Part shown: positions 18,548 through 27,326 of the stretch, piece by piece
Numbering within the stretch: position 1 is the first letter of the stretch
Layout of the letters: each line of letters starts with the position of its first letter
Assembly (NCBI RefSeq): GCF_002288305.1
Contig: NZ_CP016779.1
Location: 434,001-498,000, forward strand
Source of the DNA: Candidatus Nanopelagicus abundans
GTDB lineage: Bacteria; Actinomycetota; Actinomycetes; Nanopelagicales; Nanopelagicaceae
Reading direction: 5' to 3'
Length of the DNA: 64,000 nt
Translations under genes and position numbers: made by a program
The notes under the pieces: model-generated
The model's input: the letters and a program-made list of their open reading frames with translations, nothing else
Told to the model about the DNA's origin: nothing
The model's database searches: none

Positions 18548-19258
18548 GTGGCATATTCGATATTAAAGTCCTTTTTGATTCCGCTCCTAATGTTTATTTT
18601 TCGACCTAAGGTAACCGGACTAAGGCATGTGCCAAGTAACGGTGGCGTAATCATTGCTTCAAATCATCTCTCCTTTAGCGATTCAATCTTTATGCCCCTA
18701 GTAGTTCCTCGTAAGGTTACTTTTTTGGCAAAGAGTGAGTACTTCACCTCACCTGGCTTAAAAGGGTTTATTAAAAAGTTAACCTTCATTGCACTAGGTC
18801 AGGTCCCAATTGATCGCTCTGGCGGAAAAAGAAGTGAGGCAGCTTTATTAACTGGGCTACGACTTCTTAATGAGGGCCATTGCCTTGGCATCTATCCGGA
18901 AGGAACAAGATCCCCCGATGGTCGTCTTTATAAGGGCAGGACTGGTATTGCTCGAATGGCAATTGAATCAGCAGCTCCAGTAATTCCAGTTGCAATGTTT
19001 AATACCGCTGAGATTCAACCAACTGGGCAAGTTGTGCCTAAGGTGAGAAGAGTTGAAATGGTATTTGGTGAACCAATTTATTTCACAGGAGATTCAACTG
19101 ATCAAGGTGTACTCAGAGCTGCTACCAATGAACTTATGGAAAAAATAGCCCAGTTATCTAAGCAGGAGTATGTATCAGATACTTATGCATCAGATGCTAA
19201 AGATGCTATCAAAAAAAGTTTTAAGGATAGGACTGAATTTGATGAAGATGATGCCTAA
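18548..19258 (+). CDS. 1-acyl-sn-glycerol-3-phosphate acyltransferase (PlsC family)
   Basis: A 236-residue membrane-associated acyltransferase of phospholipid synthesis. The catalytic HX4D is H40-D45 in SNHLSFSDSIF. The glycerol-phosphate-binding motif is YPEGTRSPDGRLYKGRTG. The N terminus is a hydrophobic helix. The GTG start is supported by TAAATT 6 nt upstream. It ends directly against the convergent nuclease gene, with no terminator between. Confidence 0.92.
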   Translation: MAYSILKSFLIPLLMFIFRPKVTGLRHVPSNGGVIIASNHLSFSDSIFMPLVVPRKVTFLAKSEYFTSPGLKGFIKKLTFIALGQVPIDRSGGKRSEAALLTGLRLLNEGHCLGIYPEGTRSPDGRLYKGRTGIARMAIESAAPVIPVAMFNTAEIQPTGQVVPKVRRVEMVFGEPIYFTGDSTDQGVLRAATNELMEKIAQLSKQEYVSDTYASDAKDAIKKSFKDRTEFDEDDA

Positions 19259-19975
19259 TTACTTCTCGCTAATAAACTCTCTGCGTGTTGTTAAGTAATT
19301 ACACATATCACAGTTATCTTTTGCCCCTGGCATTTGCGAGCTAACTACAGTAATAAAATCAGTTAACCTAGTTGAGAGTGCTTCTGGGTTTCTAGTAATT
19401 GGTCGCCAGGTGTGCTTTAACTTAAGTCCAAATCCTTTATTAACATCACCTGCTGGTTCTAGTAATGACCAAACTAGTAATCCCATTAGTGAAACTTTCT
19501 TAGCCTCACCTGCTGCTGGATTTTCTAAAGCAAATGCATAGGCCTCAAGCTGAGGTTGGTATAGATCAGTCTTATCTGAATCCTTTGCTTGGAATTTGCA
19601 ATCAATAATTCCATAAGTGCCATCGGTGAACTCAATTAGTAAGTCATATTTACCTCGAATTGCATACTTAGTTGGCTTAGCATTTACATTAATAAAAGAT
19701 GATTTAACCCAACCACCTAAATCAGTCACCTTGCCTTCTGGCAGGACTGGTGCGATATCTGCTGTAGTTTTATTCTCAAAGTATTTTTCTTGCATATTTG
19801 CAAGATCACCAACTAATGGCATAAAACCAGGAGTTCGAAGGCCATGATTGTAATTAAGCCATAAACACCTGTGGCAACCGCCCCAAGAAAAAGTTAAATC
19901 AGATGGTGAGATAAATTCACGAGCATTTCCTACTGCATTAGATGATGCCATTATTACTCTTTTCTTTGCGCCCAT
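19259..19975 (-). CDS. PD-(D/E)XK RecB/Cas4-like nuclease with four cysteines
   Basis: A 238-residue PDDEXK nuclease. Catalytic elements are RGKYDLLIEF (Asp), GIIDCKFQAK (D-x-K) and YQPQLEAYAFALE (QxxxY). Cysteines C34 and C37 (GGCHRC) and C222 and C225 (NCDMC) frame the domain as in Cas4/AddB iron-sulfur nucleases, so a 4Fe-4S cluster is plausible. There is no CRISPR array or cas gene here. A role in DNA repair or end processing is inferred. A later in-frame ATG at about codon 9 is an alternative start. Confidence 0.85.
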   Translation of the reverse strand: MGAKKRVIMASSNAVGNAREFISPSDLTFSWGGCHRCLWLNYNHGLRTPGFMPLVGDLANMQEKYFENKTTADIAPVLPEGKVTDLGGWVKSSFINVNAKPTKYAIRGKYDLLIEFTDGTYGIIDCKFQAKDSDKTDLYQPQLEAYAFALENPAAGEAKKVSLMGLLVWSLLEPAGDVNKGFGLKLKHTWRPITRNPEALSTRLTDFITVVSSQMPGAKDNCDMCNYLTTRREFISEK

Positions 19976-20059
19976 GAGGGCCTATGTGGATTTTCTTAGT
20001 ATAACTCTGGCACTGACCACTGACATTGATTATCAGTTAACACCACTAAAAGTGCTTGA

Positions 20060-20716
20060 TTAAGCGGTGAGGATTGCGGAGGCGATTGTGAATAAACCAA
20101 GCCCAATCATGACGCTTCCACCAAATCTGCGCATAAATACCAGCCTACCCAAATCACTTGCTAACCATTGCCTGACTGTGCCAGCTAAAATGCCGTAAGT
20201 ACTATCTGAGATGAAAGCAATAATTGCAAAGACCAACCCCAAAAAGAGTAGCTGGGAAGTTACATTATTCTTTTCTTGATCAACAAAGGCTGGCAAAATT
20301 GCAGCGAAGAAAACAATTGATTTTGGATTTAGCACGCCAACCCAAAAGCCATTTTTAATTGAGGTAATAATTGATGGTTTTAAGCCTTCAGTACTTGTCA
20401 TTGACTGCGCATCAATCTTGCTTGCAGCAATTGCGGCATACCCAAGATAGATCAGATAAAGCCCGCCAAGTAATTGAACTGCGTAGTAAAAAGGTTTGGA
20501 GCTTTGCAGCACTGGGCCAAGGCCGACGGCAACTAAAACCGAAACTAAAAACATTCCAGTTGCATTGCCTAAAACTGTTGCAACTGCTGCTCGCCTACCC
20601 CAAGCAATCGCTCTTGCAATGGTGAAAAGCACTGATGGTCCAGGGGCTAAAATGATCAAAATTGTCGCGATTAGATACTCCCAAAGGCGCGATGGGATTA
20701 GATCTGAGGAGAACAT
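20060..20716 (-). CDS. LysE/RhtB-family exporter
   Basis: A 218-residue membrane protein with six hydrophobic helices. APGPSVLFTIARAIAWGRRA (helix 1 and basic loop) and GFWVGVLNPKSIVFFAA are family signatures of amino-acid exporters. Substrates are typically amino acids or homoserine lactones and cannot be assigned here. TAGAAT 6 nt upstream supports the ATG. The 175-bp spacer upstream (20717-20891) is very AT-rich, and I see no gene in it. Confidence 0.9.
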   Translation of the reverse strand: MFSSDLIPSRLWEYLIATILIILAPGPSVLFTIARAIAWGRRAAVATVLGNATGMFLVSVLVAVGLGPVLQSSKPFYYAVQLLGGLYLIYLGYAAIAASKIDAQSMTSTEGLKPSIITSIKNGFWVGVLNPKSIVFFAAILPAFVDQEKNNVTSQLLFLGLVFAIIAFISDSTYGILAGTVRQWLASDLGRLVFMRRFGGSVMIGLGLFTIASAILTA

Positions 20717-20891
20717 CTAATTATTCTAGTACTAAATAATGAGGTATTCAAAATTTATAGGGAATCTAAATCTTATTTTATACTTTTAATTACAAATGAA
20801 TTTATAAAATTTTACTACCCCTAATATACCAATGGATGGGTATATATTTGAGAGATAATAGGTTTAGCTAATATTTAAAACAAGATTTCAA

Positions 20892-21218
20892 TTAATCAGA
20901 ATGTCTTGCACAAATTTGTTCACCATTTGGTCCAGCTGTTAGGTGCCTGCAAGTGGCTCCTAATTTATCAAAAGCATTGTCACCAAAATGTGAGCGATAT
21001 GTAAGGGCTAATAAAACTCTGACATTTACTTGACCATTTGATTTGATCGAAAATGCATGGGCAACACGTGAGACAGTGTTCTCGATTACTTTTTCAGTAT
21101 GAGCTGTTGTTTTAGCAATTGCTGAATTTGTTAGCCCATCGCATAGATGCTCACAGACTAACTGCTCAAACGGGGTTAACTCTCGAAGCAAAATGTTAAC
21201 GTCCAAGGCCGTCTCCAA
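20892..21218 (-). CDS. Stand-alone LuxR-type HTH protein
   Basis: A 108-residue protein with a LuxR/GerE helix-turn-helix (ELTPFEQLVCEHLCDGLTNS and EKVIENTVSRVAHAF) and no receiver or sensor domain. The C-terminal tail has Cys and His residues (ATCRHLTAG and ICARHSD), perhaps a metal or redox site. The TTG start is the only in-frame choice I can see. It is transcribed away from the enoyl-CoA hydratase operon and could regulate it. Confidence 0.75.
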   Translation of the reverse strand: METALDVNILLRELTPFEQLVCEHLCDGLTNSAIAKTTAHTEKVIENTVSRVAHAFSIKSNGQVNVRVLLALTYRSHFGDNAFDKLGATCRHLTAGPNGEQICARHSD

Positions 21219-21286
21219 TGATCTGGCTCCATTGTGCTCTTATTTATGAGCCCGTCAAGGCACATGGCATTTTGGCAATTTGCACC

Positions 21287-21292
21287 TATTAT
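21287..21292 (+). promoter_or_regulatory. -10 hexamer of the enoyl-CoA hydratase operon (leaderless)
   Basis: TATTAT lies exactly 6 nt before the GTG at 21299. This selects that start over an in-frame ATG at 21218. Confidence 0.65.
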
Positions 21293-21298
21293 TACCGC

Positions 21299-22048
21299 GT
21301 GAGTTTTATATTAGATGAGCAAATTGGCGCGGTTCTACGCCTGACCTTAAATCGGCCTGAAAAGAAAAATGCGATAACTCAGGATATGTATCAAAGGTTG
21401 GCAGATAAAATAAATGAAGCAGCAGGAGATTTCTCAATCCGAGCGGTTGTAATTAATTCAAATGGTGATTCATTTACAGCAGGTAATGACATCAATGATT
21501 TTGCGAATGATCCACAAATGGATGAGGGATCTCCAGTGTTTAATTTTCTATTTGCAATTCACAATTTCCCAAAACCATTAATCGCTTCAGTTAAAGGTAG
21601 AGCTGTCGGAATCGGTACAACCATGTTGCTTCACTGCGACCTTGTAACAGCAAATCCAGATACGCAATTTTCTATGCCATTTGTTTCACTTGGCCTAGTT
21701 GCTGAGGGCGGTTCAAGTTACTTGTTCCCAAGGTTAGTAGGACACGCAAAAGCTTCTGAAATATTGCTTACGGGTAGAACTTTTTCTGCAGATGAAGCGA
21801 AAGAGATGGGCTTAATTAATTCCATAGCAGCTGATGAGTTAGCTGCTGCAATGGCATTCGCCAATGAAATTGCAGAGCAACCACCGAATGCGGTAATTAA
21901 TACCAAGGCGTTGCTTAAGAGTGGATCACATGAGGCGCTTAATCAGGTTATGAAAGCTGAAGGAGTTTTATTTAAAATGGCAGCAGAATCTGATGAAGCA
22001 CAACTTGCGTTTATGAACTTTTTAGCAAAAAAGAGTAAGGTCAAGTAA
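21299..22048 (+). CDS. Enoyl-CoA hydratase/isomerase family protein
   Basis: A 249-residue crotonase. LTLNRPEKKNAITQDMY opens the fold, SFTAGNDINDFAN is the first oxyanion region, and SVKGRAVGIGTTMLLHCDL the second. The GTG start at 21299 is chosen from the -10 spacing and because upstream residues do not look like the family. The stop overlaps the ATG of the next gene (TAATG). Together with the SDR it may form a lipid or acyl-CoA pathway separate from fadBA. Exact substrate unknown. Confidence 0.88.
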   Translation: MSFILDEQIGAVLRLTLNRPEKKNAITQDMYQRLADKINEAAGDFSIRAVVINSNGDSFTAGNDINDFANDPQMDEGSPVFNFLFAIHNFPKPLIASVKGRAVGIGTTMLLHCDLVTANPDTQFSMPFVSLGLVAEGGSSYLFPRLVGHAKASEILLTGRTFSADEAKEMGLINSIAADELAAAMAFANEIAEQPPNAVINTKALLKSGSHEALNQVMKAEGVLFKMAAESDEAQLAFMNFLAKKSKVK

Positions 22049-22878
22049 TGTCACTTATAGGTAAGCGAATATTTATAACTGGTGGCTCTCGAGGTATTGG
22101 TTTAGCAATTGCGCTACGAGCTGCAAAAGAGGGTGCATCAATTGCAATCGCAGCAAAGACCACAGAAGCACATCCAAAACTGCCTGGCACAATTCATACT
22201 GCAGCAAAAGAAATAGAAGCAGCCGGTGGTAACGCACTGGCAATTCAATGTGATATTCGAGATGAGAATCAGATTGCATCAGCAATAGAACAGACCGCAC
22301 AAGCATTTGGCGGAATTGATATTCTAATTAACAACGCTTCTGCTATAAATTTAACAAATACTGAAAGCACGCCGGCGAAGAGATTTGATTTAATGATGGG
22401 TGTAAACACTCGCGGCACATTTTTAACATCCCAAGCTGCTCTGCCATATTTAAAGAAGAGTGCTCAAGAAGGTCGTAACCCACATATCTTGATGCTCTCA
22501 CCACCACTTTCTATGAAAGGAAAATGGTTTAAGCCCCACCTTGCTTACACAATGGCAAAGTATGGAATGAGTATGTGTGTTTTGGGATTAGCAGATGAGT
22601 TAAAGCGAGATGGCATTGGAGTTAATGCTCTTTGGCCAAGGACTGCAATTGATACCGCAGCCCTTGCCATGATTCCAGGCATAGATACCGCTTTTTGCAG
22701 AACTACTGAAATCATTTCAGACTCTGCATACATAATCCTAAATAGAGCTGGTAAAGAGTGCAGCGGAAACTTCTTTATTGATGATGAGGTTTTAGCAAGT
22801 GAAGGTATAACTGACTTAGATAAGTATGCCGTGGTGCCAGGAACTAAAGAGTTTATAAATGATTTGTATGTGGATTAA
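22048..22878 (+). CDS. Short-chain dehydrogenase/reductase (HSDL2-like)
   Basis: A 276-residue SDR. GKRIFITGGSRGIGLAIALR is the NAD(P) glycine motif, DILINNASAI the NNAG-like motif, and YTMAKYGMSMCVLGLADEL holds the Tyr-x3-Lys pair. SPPLSMKGKWF carries the preceding serine region. The sequence resembles the peroxisomal HSDL2 group more than FabG. It is translationally coupled to the enoyl-CoA hydratase. Its 3' end overlaps the convergent metal permease gene by 4 nt. Confidence 0.9.
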   Translation: MSLIGKRIFITGGSRGIGLAIALRAAKEGASIAIAAKTTEAHPKLPGTIHTAAKEIEAAGGNALAIQCDIRDENQIASAIEQTAQAFGGIDILINNASAINLTNTESTPAKRFDLMMGVNTRGTFLTSQAALPYLKKSAQEGRNPHILMLSPPLSMKGKWFKPHLAYTMAKYGMSMCVLGLADELKRDGIGVNALWPRTAIDTAALAMIPGIDTAFCRTTEIISDSAYIILNRAGKECSGNFFIDDEVLASEGITDLDKYAVVPGTKEFINDLYVD

Positions 22879-24014
22879 AGCTTAAACTCTTTATGCTCAT
22901 GCTCGGTCTCTTTAATACCTGAAGAGTAACGAGCTTCATACCTTCCAAGGCGCCAAATCAAGACCGAGATAAGCCATGTGCCCACAAATGATGCAACAAT
23001 AAAGTAGCCCACTCGATTTAAATCAAGTGACGCAATGAAGGTAAATGGTTGATAATTATCAATATTTGTTTTATTTGCAAGTACGCTGACAAACTGAATT
23101 GTTCCAATTACAAATGCTACAAAAATCGATAAGCCAGTTGTCGTTATGTTGTAATAGATTTTTCGAAGCGGAGAAGTAAAAGCCCAGGCATAGGCTTTAG
23201 TCATAAATATTCCATCAAGGGAATCCATTAGTGACATTCCAGCTGCAAAAATTAAAGGTAGTGCGATGATTGCAAGAGGTGGCAGAAAGCCACCAACAGT
23301 GCCCACTGCGGCGGTAGCTGATAGCGCAAGTAGTGCTACCTCAGTTGCAGTATCAAAACCTAAGCCAAATAAAACACCAACTGGGTATAACTGCCAGGAG
23401 TGATCAAAGCCTTTCTTGAATACGCCACGGAATACCCTGCGCATTAGCCCGCGCTCATTTAATAACTCAGTCAAATGCTCATGGGAAAACTTACCGGTTT
23501 TCGCCTGCTTCCAAACTTTAATAATCCCAATCAAAATAACTAGGTTCAGGATTCCAACTAGATACAAAAAGATAGTTGAAACTGATGCTCCAATTAAGCC
23601 ACCTGTCTCGGCAAAATCTTTTTGAAATTTAGCGGCTTGGCGGGCGGCAAATGCCACACCGATACATAGTGCTAGCACAATAGTTGAGTGGCCTAATGAG
23701 AAAAATAATCCGAGAGCTATTGGATTTTTACCTTTTGCCAGCATCAATCTGGTGGTGTCATCGATGGCCGCAATATGGTCGGCATCAAAAGCGTGTCTTA
23801 ATCCAAAAGAGTAGGCAAGTGCGCCAGCGCCTGCGTAGACAAGTGCGCCACTTGAATCAGTTAATGAGCTATAGGCTGGATTTGAATTGAAGTGAATAAA
23901 TAAACCCCAGCCAGCAATATGTAAAAATGCTACTACTGAAAAAACTCCAATCAACGATGGCAATTCCTGCCGTGTAAATCGCAGATGTTGGCGTAGTTGG
24001 GTGGGTTTACTCAC
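22875..24014 (-). CDS. NiCoT-family nickel/cobalt permease
   Basis: A 379-residue membrane protein with about eight helices. The helix-II signature RHAFDADHIAAIDDTTR and the later LGFDTATEVALLALSA identify the HoxN/NixA nickel-cobalt permease family. FFSLGHSTIVLAL is another family block. The GTG start has TAACCT 6 nt upstream, directly beside a Nur-like palindrome at 24027-24043. This predicts nickel-dependent repression and favours nickel over cobalt as substrate, though the cobalamin module elsewhere makes cobalt possible. Confidence 0.93.
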   Translation of the reverse strand: MSKPTQLRQHLRFTRQELPSLIGVFSVVAFLHIAGWGLFIHFNSNPAYSSLTDSSGALVYAGAGALAYSFGLRHAFDADHIAAIDDTTRLMLAKGKNPIALGLFFSLGHSTIVLALCIGVAFAARQAAKFQKDFAETGGLIGASVSTIFLYLVGILNLVILIGIIKVWKQAKTGKFSHEHLTELLNERGLMRRVFRGVFKKGFDHSWQLYPVGVLFGLGFDTATEVALLALSATAAVGTVGGFLPPLAIIALPLIFAAGMSLMDSLDGIFMTKAYAWAFTSPLRKIYYNITTTGLSIFVAFVIGTIQFVSVLANKTNIDNYQPFTFIASLDLNRVGYFIVASFVGTWLISVLIWRLGRYEARYSSGIKETEHEHKEFKL

Positions 24015-24020
24015 TGCCTT

Positions 24021-24026
24021 AGGTTA
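24021..24026 (-). promoter_or_regulatory. -10 hexamer of the nickel/cobalt permease gene (leaderless)
   Basis: On the minus strand TAACCT lies exactly 6 nt before the GTG at 24014. The Nur-like operator abuts it. Confidence 0.6.
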
Positions 24027-24043
24027 ATGCAAACGATTTGCAT
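24027..24043. promoter_or_regulatory. Nur-like operator (TGCAA-N5-TTGCA)
   Basis: ATGCAAACGATTTGCAT is a palindrome apart from its three central bases. It matches the known Streptomyces Nur box tTGCaa-N5-ttGCAa at nearly every informative base. It occupies the space just upstream of the permease -10, an ideal repressor position. A weaker related element (TGCAAAAACGATCGCA) follows at 24045-24060, towards copC. Confidence 0.6.
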
Positions 24044-24080
24044 CTGCAAAAACGATCGCAGGTGTTGCTACCCTGTGGTC

Positions 24081-24608
24081 ATGAGAATTAACTCACATGA
24101 AAAAAGAATTATTTCAGCAGTTTTTACTGGCCTTATAACCTTGATTTTAACAATCCAACCGGCCTATGCCCATACAAAATTAGTTAGCGCATCTAAACCT
24201 GCTAATAGCGTGGAAGAAAACTGGCCAACCCAGATAATTCTTGAATTTGATGAAGAGTTACAAAATCTTGGGCCAGAAAAAGCCAACTTTCTTGTAGTAA
24301 ATAATTCAGTTGGGGATCAGGTCAGTGAAACTGATGAGATCATTGATGGAAATAAGCTCTTAGTTAGCCTCTCACCAAATGAAATTAAAGGCCCGGTACT
24401 AGTTTACTATCGCGTGGTTTCAACAGATGGTCACCCAGTTGAGGGTGAATACAAATTTACCTACGGAGCAGATGAGGTTACAGCCGAAGGTGTTACAGAA
24501 AGTGAAGAGAAAAAGCTCCCAATTACTATCTATTTAGCTTCAGCAGTATTTATTGTCTCAGGCTTATTCTTTGGCATCTATTCATACCGGCGACGAAACC
24601 AAAGTTAA
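24081..24608 (+). CDS. copC: CopC-like copper-binding protein, membrane anchored
   Basis: The start at 24081 (MRINSHEKR) is chosen because TACCCT lies 6 nt upstream and a signal peptide follows at once. An upstream in-frame start would run through the operator. After cleavage at AYA the mature protein begins HTKLVSASKP, the N-terminal copper-ligand histidine of CopC. DGHPVEGEYKFTYGA is the second conserved block. A C-terminal helix and a basic tail (YRRRNQ) anchor it outside the membrane. It is 175 residues. A strong terminator follows. Confidence 0.88.
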   Translation: MRINSHEKRIISAVFTGLITLILTIQPAYAHTKLVSASKPANSVEENWPTQIILEFDEELQNLGPEKANFLVVNNSVGDQVSETDEIIDGNKLLVSLSPNEIKGPVLVYYRVVSTDGHPVEGEYKFTYGADEVTAEGVTESEEKKLPITIYLASAVFIVSGLFFGIYSYRRRNQS

Positions 24609-24611
24609 TAA

Positions 24612-24644
24612 AAAAGCGCCCTAGAGTTTATCTAGGGCGCTTTT
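24612..24644. terminator. Bidirectional rho-independent terminator (copC / glnA)
   Basis: A perfect 14-bp stem (AAAAGCGCCCTAGA with TCTAGGGCGCTTTT) around a 5-nt loop, flanked by A and T runs on both sides. It lies between the convergent copC and glnA stops. It is the clearest intrinsic terminator in the window. Confidence 0.92.
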
Positions 24645-24654
24645 AATTTAGATC

Positions 24655-26085
24655 TTATAGATCGAAGTAAAGCTCAAACTCTGCAGGGTGTGGACGAAGT
24701 CGAACGTAATCAACTTCTTGCTTGCGCTTAAAGTCAATCCAGGTATCGATTAGATCCTTAGTGAATACACCACCACGAGTTAAGAAGTCATTATCTTTTT
24801 CAAGATTATCTAGAACTGCATCTAATGAGCCAGGAACCTGTGGGATTGCCGCAGCTTCTTCTCCTGTTAACTCATACAGATCCTTATCAACTGGCTTTGG
24901 TGGCTCGATCTTGTTTTGAATTCCATCAAGGCCTGCCATCAACATCGCAGCAAATGCTAGATATGGATTAGACGAAGGATCTGGGCAACGGAACTCAATT
25001 CGCTTTGCCTTTGGATTAGATCCTGTAATTGGAATTCGAATACAAGCAGATCGATTTCTAGCTGAATAAACCAAGTTAACTGGTGCTTCATATCCTGGCA
25101 CTAGGCGCTTATATGAGTTAACGGTTGGGTTAGTAAAGGCTAGAAGAGATGGTGCATGTTTTAGCAGACCACCGATATACCAGCGAGCAGTATCAGATAA
25201 GTCACCATATCCATCGCCCCAGAACAATGGCTTGCCATCTTTCCAAAGTGATTGATGAACATGCATTCCTGAACCGTTGTCACCAAATAATGGCTTTGGC
25301 ATAAAGGTTGCAGTCTTACCAGCTGCCCAAGCAGTGTTCTTAATGATGTATTTAAACTTCATTAGTTCATCACCGGCAGTTAAAATATCGCTGAAGCGAT
25401 AATTAATTTCCATCTGTCCTGCAGTTCCCACTTCATGGTGAGAACGTTCAACTAATAAGCCGACCTTGCCAAGATTCATAACCATTTCATCGCGAAGATC
25501 TGCGAATTGATCAGTTGGTGAAACCGGGAAGTAGCCACCTTTAATACGTGTTCGGTAACCACGGTTTGGTGTGCCGTCTGCATCTGCCACAATTCCGGTA
25601 TTCCAAGCACCTTCATAAGAATCAATATGATGGAAGGCTTGATTCATGCCAGTTTCAAATCTGACACTATCGAAAACATAAAATTCTGCCTCTGGTGCAA
25701 ACAATGCAGTATCAGCAATCCCAGTACTGCGCATGAAATCAACTGCTTTTGCTACTACGCCACGTGGATCACGTGAGTAGGCAGAGTCATCACTTGGATT
25801 ATGAACTGAGAAAAGAATAATTAGTGTTTTCTCTTTACGAAATAAATCTAGATATGCAGAGGATGGGACTGGTAGCAACTTCATATCTGATTCATGAATT
25901 GATTGGAAACCTCTAATTGAGGATCCATCAAACATTAAGCCATCTTTAAAAACACTTTCATCAAAGGATTCAACCGGCACATTAAAGTGATGTTGAATTC
26001 CAGGTAGATCGATAAATCTTACGTCAATCAACTTCACATCATTTTTCTTGATGTAATCGAAGATCTCAGATGAATTCTTAAACAT
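24655..26085 (-). CDS. glnA: Glutamine synthetase, type I
   Basis: A 476-residue GSI-beta enzyme making glutamine from glutamate, ammonia and [22 protein letters not shown] is the N-terminal signature. [20 protein letters not shown] is the ATP-binding region. [16 protein letters not shown] carries arginine ligands, and the adenylylation tyrosine lies in [11 protein letters not shown], so post-translational control is expected. The ATG follows an AGGAG site, so the gene has a leader. A GlnR-like half-box pair lies about 100 nt upstream. Confidence 0.97.
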   Translation of the reverse strand: MFKNSSEIFDYIKKNDVKLIDVRFIDLPGIQHHFNVPVESFDESVFKDGLMFDGSSIRGFQSIHESDMKLLPVPSSAYLDLFRKEKTLIILFSVHNPSDDSAYSRDPRGVVAKAVDFMRSTGIADTALFAPEAEFYVFDSVRFETGMNQAFHHIDSYEGAWNTGIVADADGTPNRGYRTRIKGGYFPVSPTDQFADLRDEMVMNLGKVGLLVERSHHEVGTAGQMEINYRFSDILTAGDELMKFKYIIKNTAWAAGKTATFMPKPLFGDNGSGMHVHQSLWKDGKPLFWGDGYGDLSDTARWYIGGLLKHAPSLLAFTNPTVNSYKRLVPGYEAPVNLVYSARNRSACIRIPITGSNPKAKRIEFRCPDPSSNPYLAFAAMLMAGLDGIQNKIEPPKPVDKDLYELTGEEAAAIPQVPGSLDAVLDNLEKDNDFLTRGGVFTKDLIDTWIDFKRKQEVDYVRLRPHPAEFELYFDL

Positions 26086-26185
26086 CTATTCTCCTAGGAT
26101 TAATATCGCTGAGTTGGGGGCCACATTGCACCTGTTCAGATAGGTAAAAGATAGTAGAGATTAATTAAAAACCCATAACCTCAGT

Positions 26186-26201
26186 GTTACATCTATGTTT
26201 C
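26186..26201 (-). promoter_or_regulatory. GlnR-like box upstream of glnA
   Basis: On the minus strand GAAAC-N6-GTAAC matches part of the Streptomyces GlnR consensus (gTnAc-n6-GaAAc repeats). It sits about 100 nt upstream of the glnA start and 13 nt before the RDD gene. Only two of the expected half-sites are clear. Confidence 0.35.
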
Positions 26202-26213
26202 AGGCTCTAAAGA

Positions 26214-26612
26214 ATGGATACGCTTACCCGCATGAGTTGGAATGGTGAGCCTAGATTATTGCCGCAGGCCTCCCTGGGCAGGCGCCTGATTGCGCTGGTA
26301 ATTGATTGGACAATGTGCCGGCTAATCGCCGGTCTTCTTAGCCCAGCCCTGTTTTTTGAGAATAACTTCAGTACTTTATTTCTCTTTTTTATTGAAGTCA
26401 CTTTATTTACAATCGCATTTCAAGCATCTGCTGGGCAACGAATCATGGGGATAAAGATTCTTACCTATCCTGACCAATTAAGAGTAGCCCCACAAAAAAT
26501 TTTGCTTAGAACATTATTAATTTGCTTAGTGCTGCCAGCAGTTTTTACAAGCAACGGCAGAGCACTTCATGATCATTTTACTGGTAGTCAAAGCGTTAGA
26601 GAGCTCTACTAA
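26214..26612 (+). CDS. RDD-family membrane protein
   Basis: A 132-residue protein with three hydrophobic helices. LGRRLIALVIDWTMCRLIAG carries the Arg and Asp of RDD proteins, and ASAGQRIMGIKIL is the second conserved block. RDD proteins are proposed transporters or channels with no firm role. In actinobacteria they often lie between glnA and the DUF4191-lipA-lipB cluster, as here. An alternative ATG at 26232 has TACGCT 7 nt upstream and would give 126 residues. Confidence 0.85.
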   Translation: MDTLTRMSWNGEPRLLPQASLGRRLIALVIDWTMCRLIAGLLSPALFFENNFSTLFLFFIEVTLFTIAFQASAGQRIMGIKILTYPDQLRVAPQKILLRTLLICLVLPAVFTSNGRALHDHFTGSQSVRELY

Positions 26613-26615
26613 AAG

Positions 26616-27317
26616 TTAGCGCTTTGGCATCCTAGAATTTGTTGGCATTGGCCCTTTTGGCATTGGTATGTTTAAACCACCAACTGAGCGAAGACGGGCT
26701 CTAACCTCTCGAAGTTGAGTGGTACTTAATTTCTTAGGCAACTTCTTAAGATGTTTTTGTAACTTACGAACTGAAACCTGCCCATTCTCATCACCAACCA
26801 TAACTTCCGTTACAGGCACACCAGATAAAAATCTCTCCATCTTACGTCGCTCATCTTGCATTAATGAACGGGTAGCAAAACCACCTTCACCAACTAAAAT
26901 TATTCCAGCCTTACTAGATACTCGGTGGACCATATCTTGGTTGCGATTAACATTTACGGCAGGAGTTGTAACAAAGCCGCGTCTAATGGACATCAATACG
27001 CTAGCACCAGCACCAAGTTGACCTTCAATGGATGAGAAGGCAGCGGTGTTAGCAAATCTTGTAAATAAGAAAAATCCTGCAAGGAATCCTAATGGAGTTG
27101 ATAAAAAGCCAGCATAGATTGGGTGGTCTAAATTATTTCCAATTATCACGCCAAAAGTAACTACTAATACAAATACTAATAAGCACCAAACAATTGCAAA
27201 GGGGGAGTCCTTCTTTACTAATTTGTACGCATCCTTTAAAACTGCAAGTTGGCTTTGCTTTTCTGGCGCAGCAGATTTATTAGCTGACTCTTCCTTCTTT
27301 TTCTTTCTTCCAAACAT
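26616..27317 (-). CDS. DUF4191 family membrane protein
   Basis: A 233-residue protein. A lysine-rich cytosolic N terminus is followed by two membrane helices (IVWCLLVFVLVVTFGVIIG and FLSTPLGFLAGFFLFTRF). A soluble domain follows with GIILVGEGGFATRSLMQDER. It matches the actinobacterial DUF4191 family, which is regularly placed next to lipA, as here. No activity is known to me. The ATG has a GGGAG site. It lies 9 nt after lipA in the same operon. Confidence 0.87.
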   Translation of the reverse strand: MFGRKKKKEESANKSAAPEKQSQLAVLKDAYKLVKKDSPFAIVWCLLVFVLVVTFGVIIGNNLDHPIYAGFLSTPLGFLAGFFLFTRFANTAAFSSIEGQLGAGASVLMSIRRGFVTTPAVNVNRNQDMVHRVSSKAGIILVGEGGFATRSLMQDERRKMERFLSGVPVTEVMVGDENGQVSVRKLQKHLKKLPKKLSTTQLREVRARLRSVGGLNIPMPKGPMPTNSRMPKR

Positions 27318-27326
27318 TTCTCTCCC

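Noticed and set aside
19259-19975. Part of a CRISPR-Cas locus
   Set aside because: No repeat-spacer array and no other cas gene is present anywhere in the window.
20717-20891. Possible small gene or RNA in the AT-rich spacer between lysE and the LuxR gene
   Set aside because: No frame with a start signal and no stable hairpin stands out; only the lysE -10 at 20723-20728 is supported.
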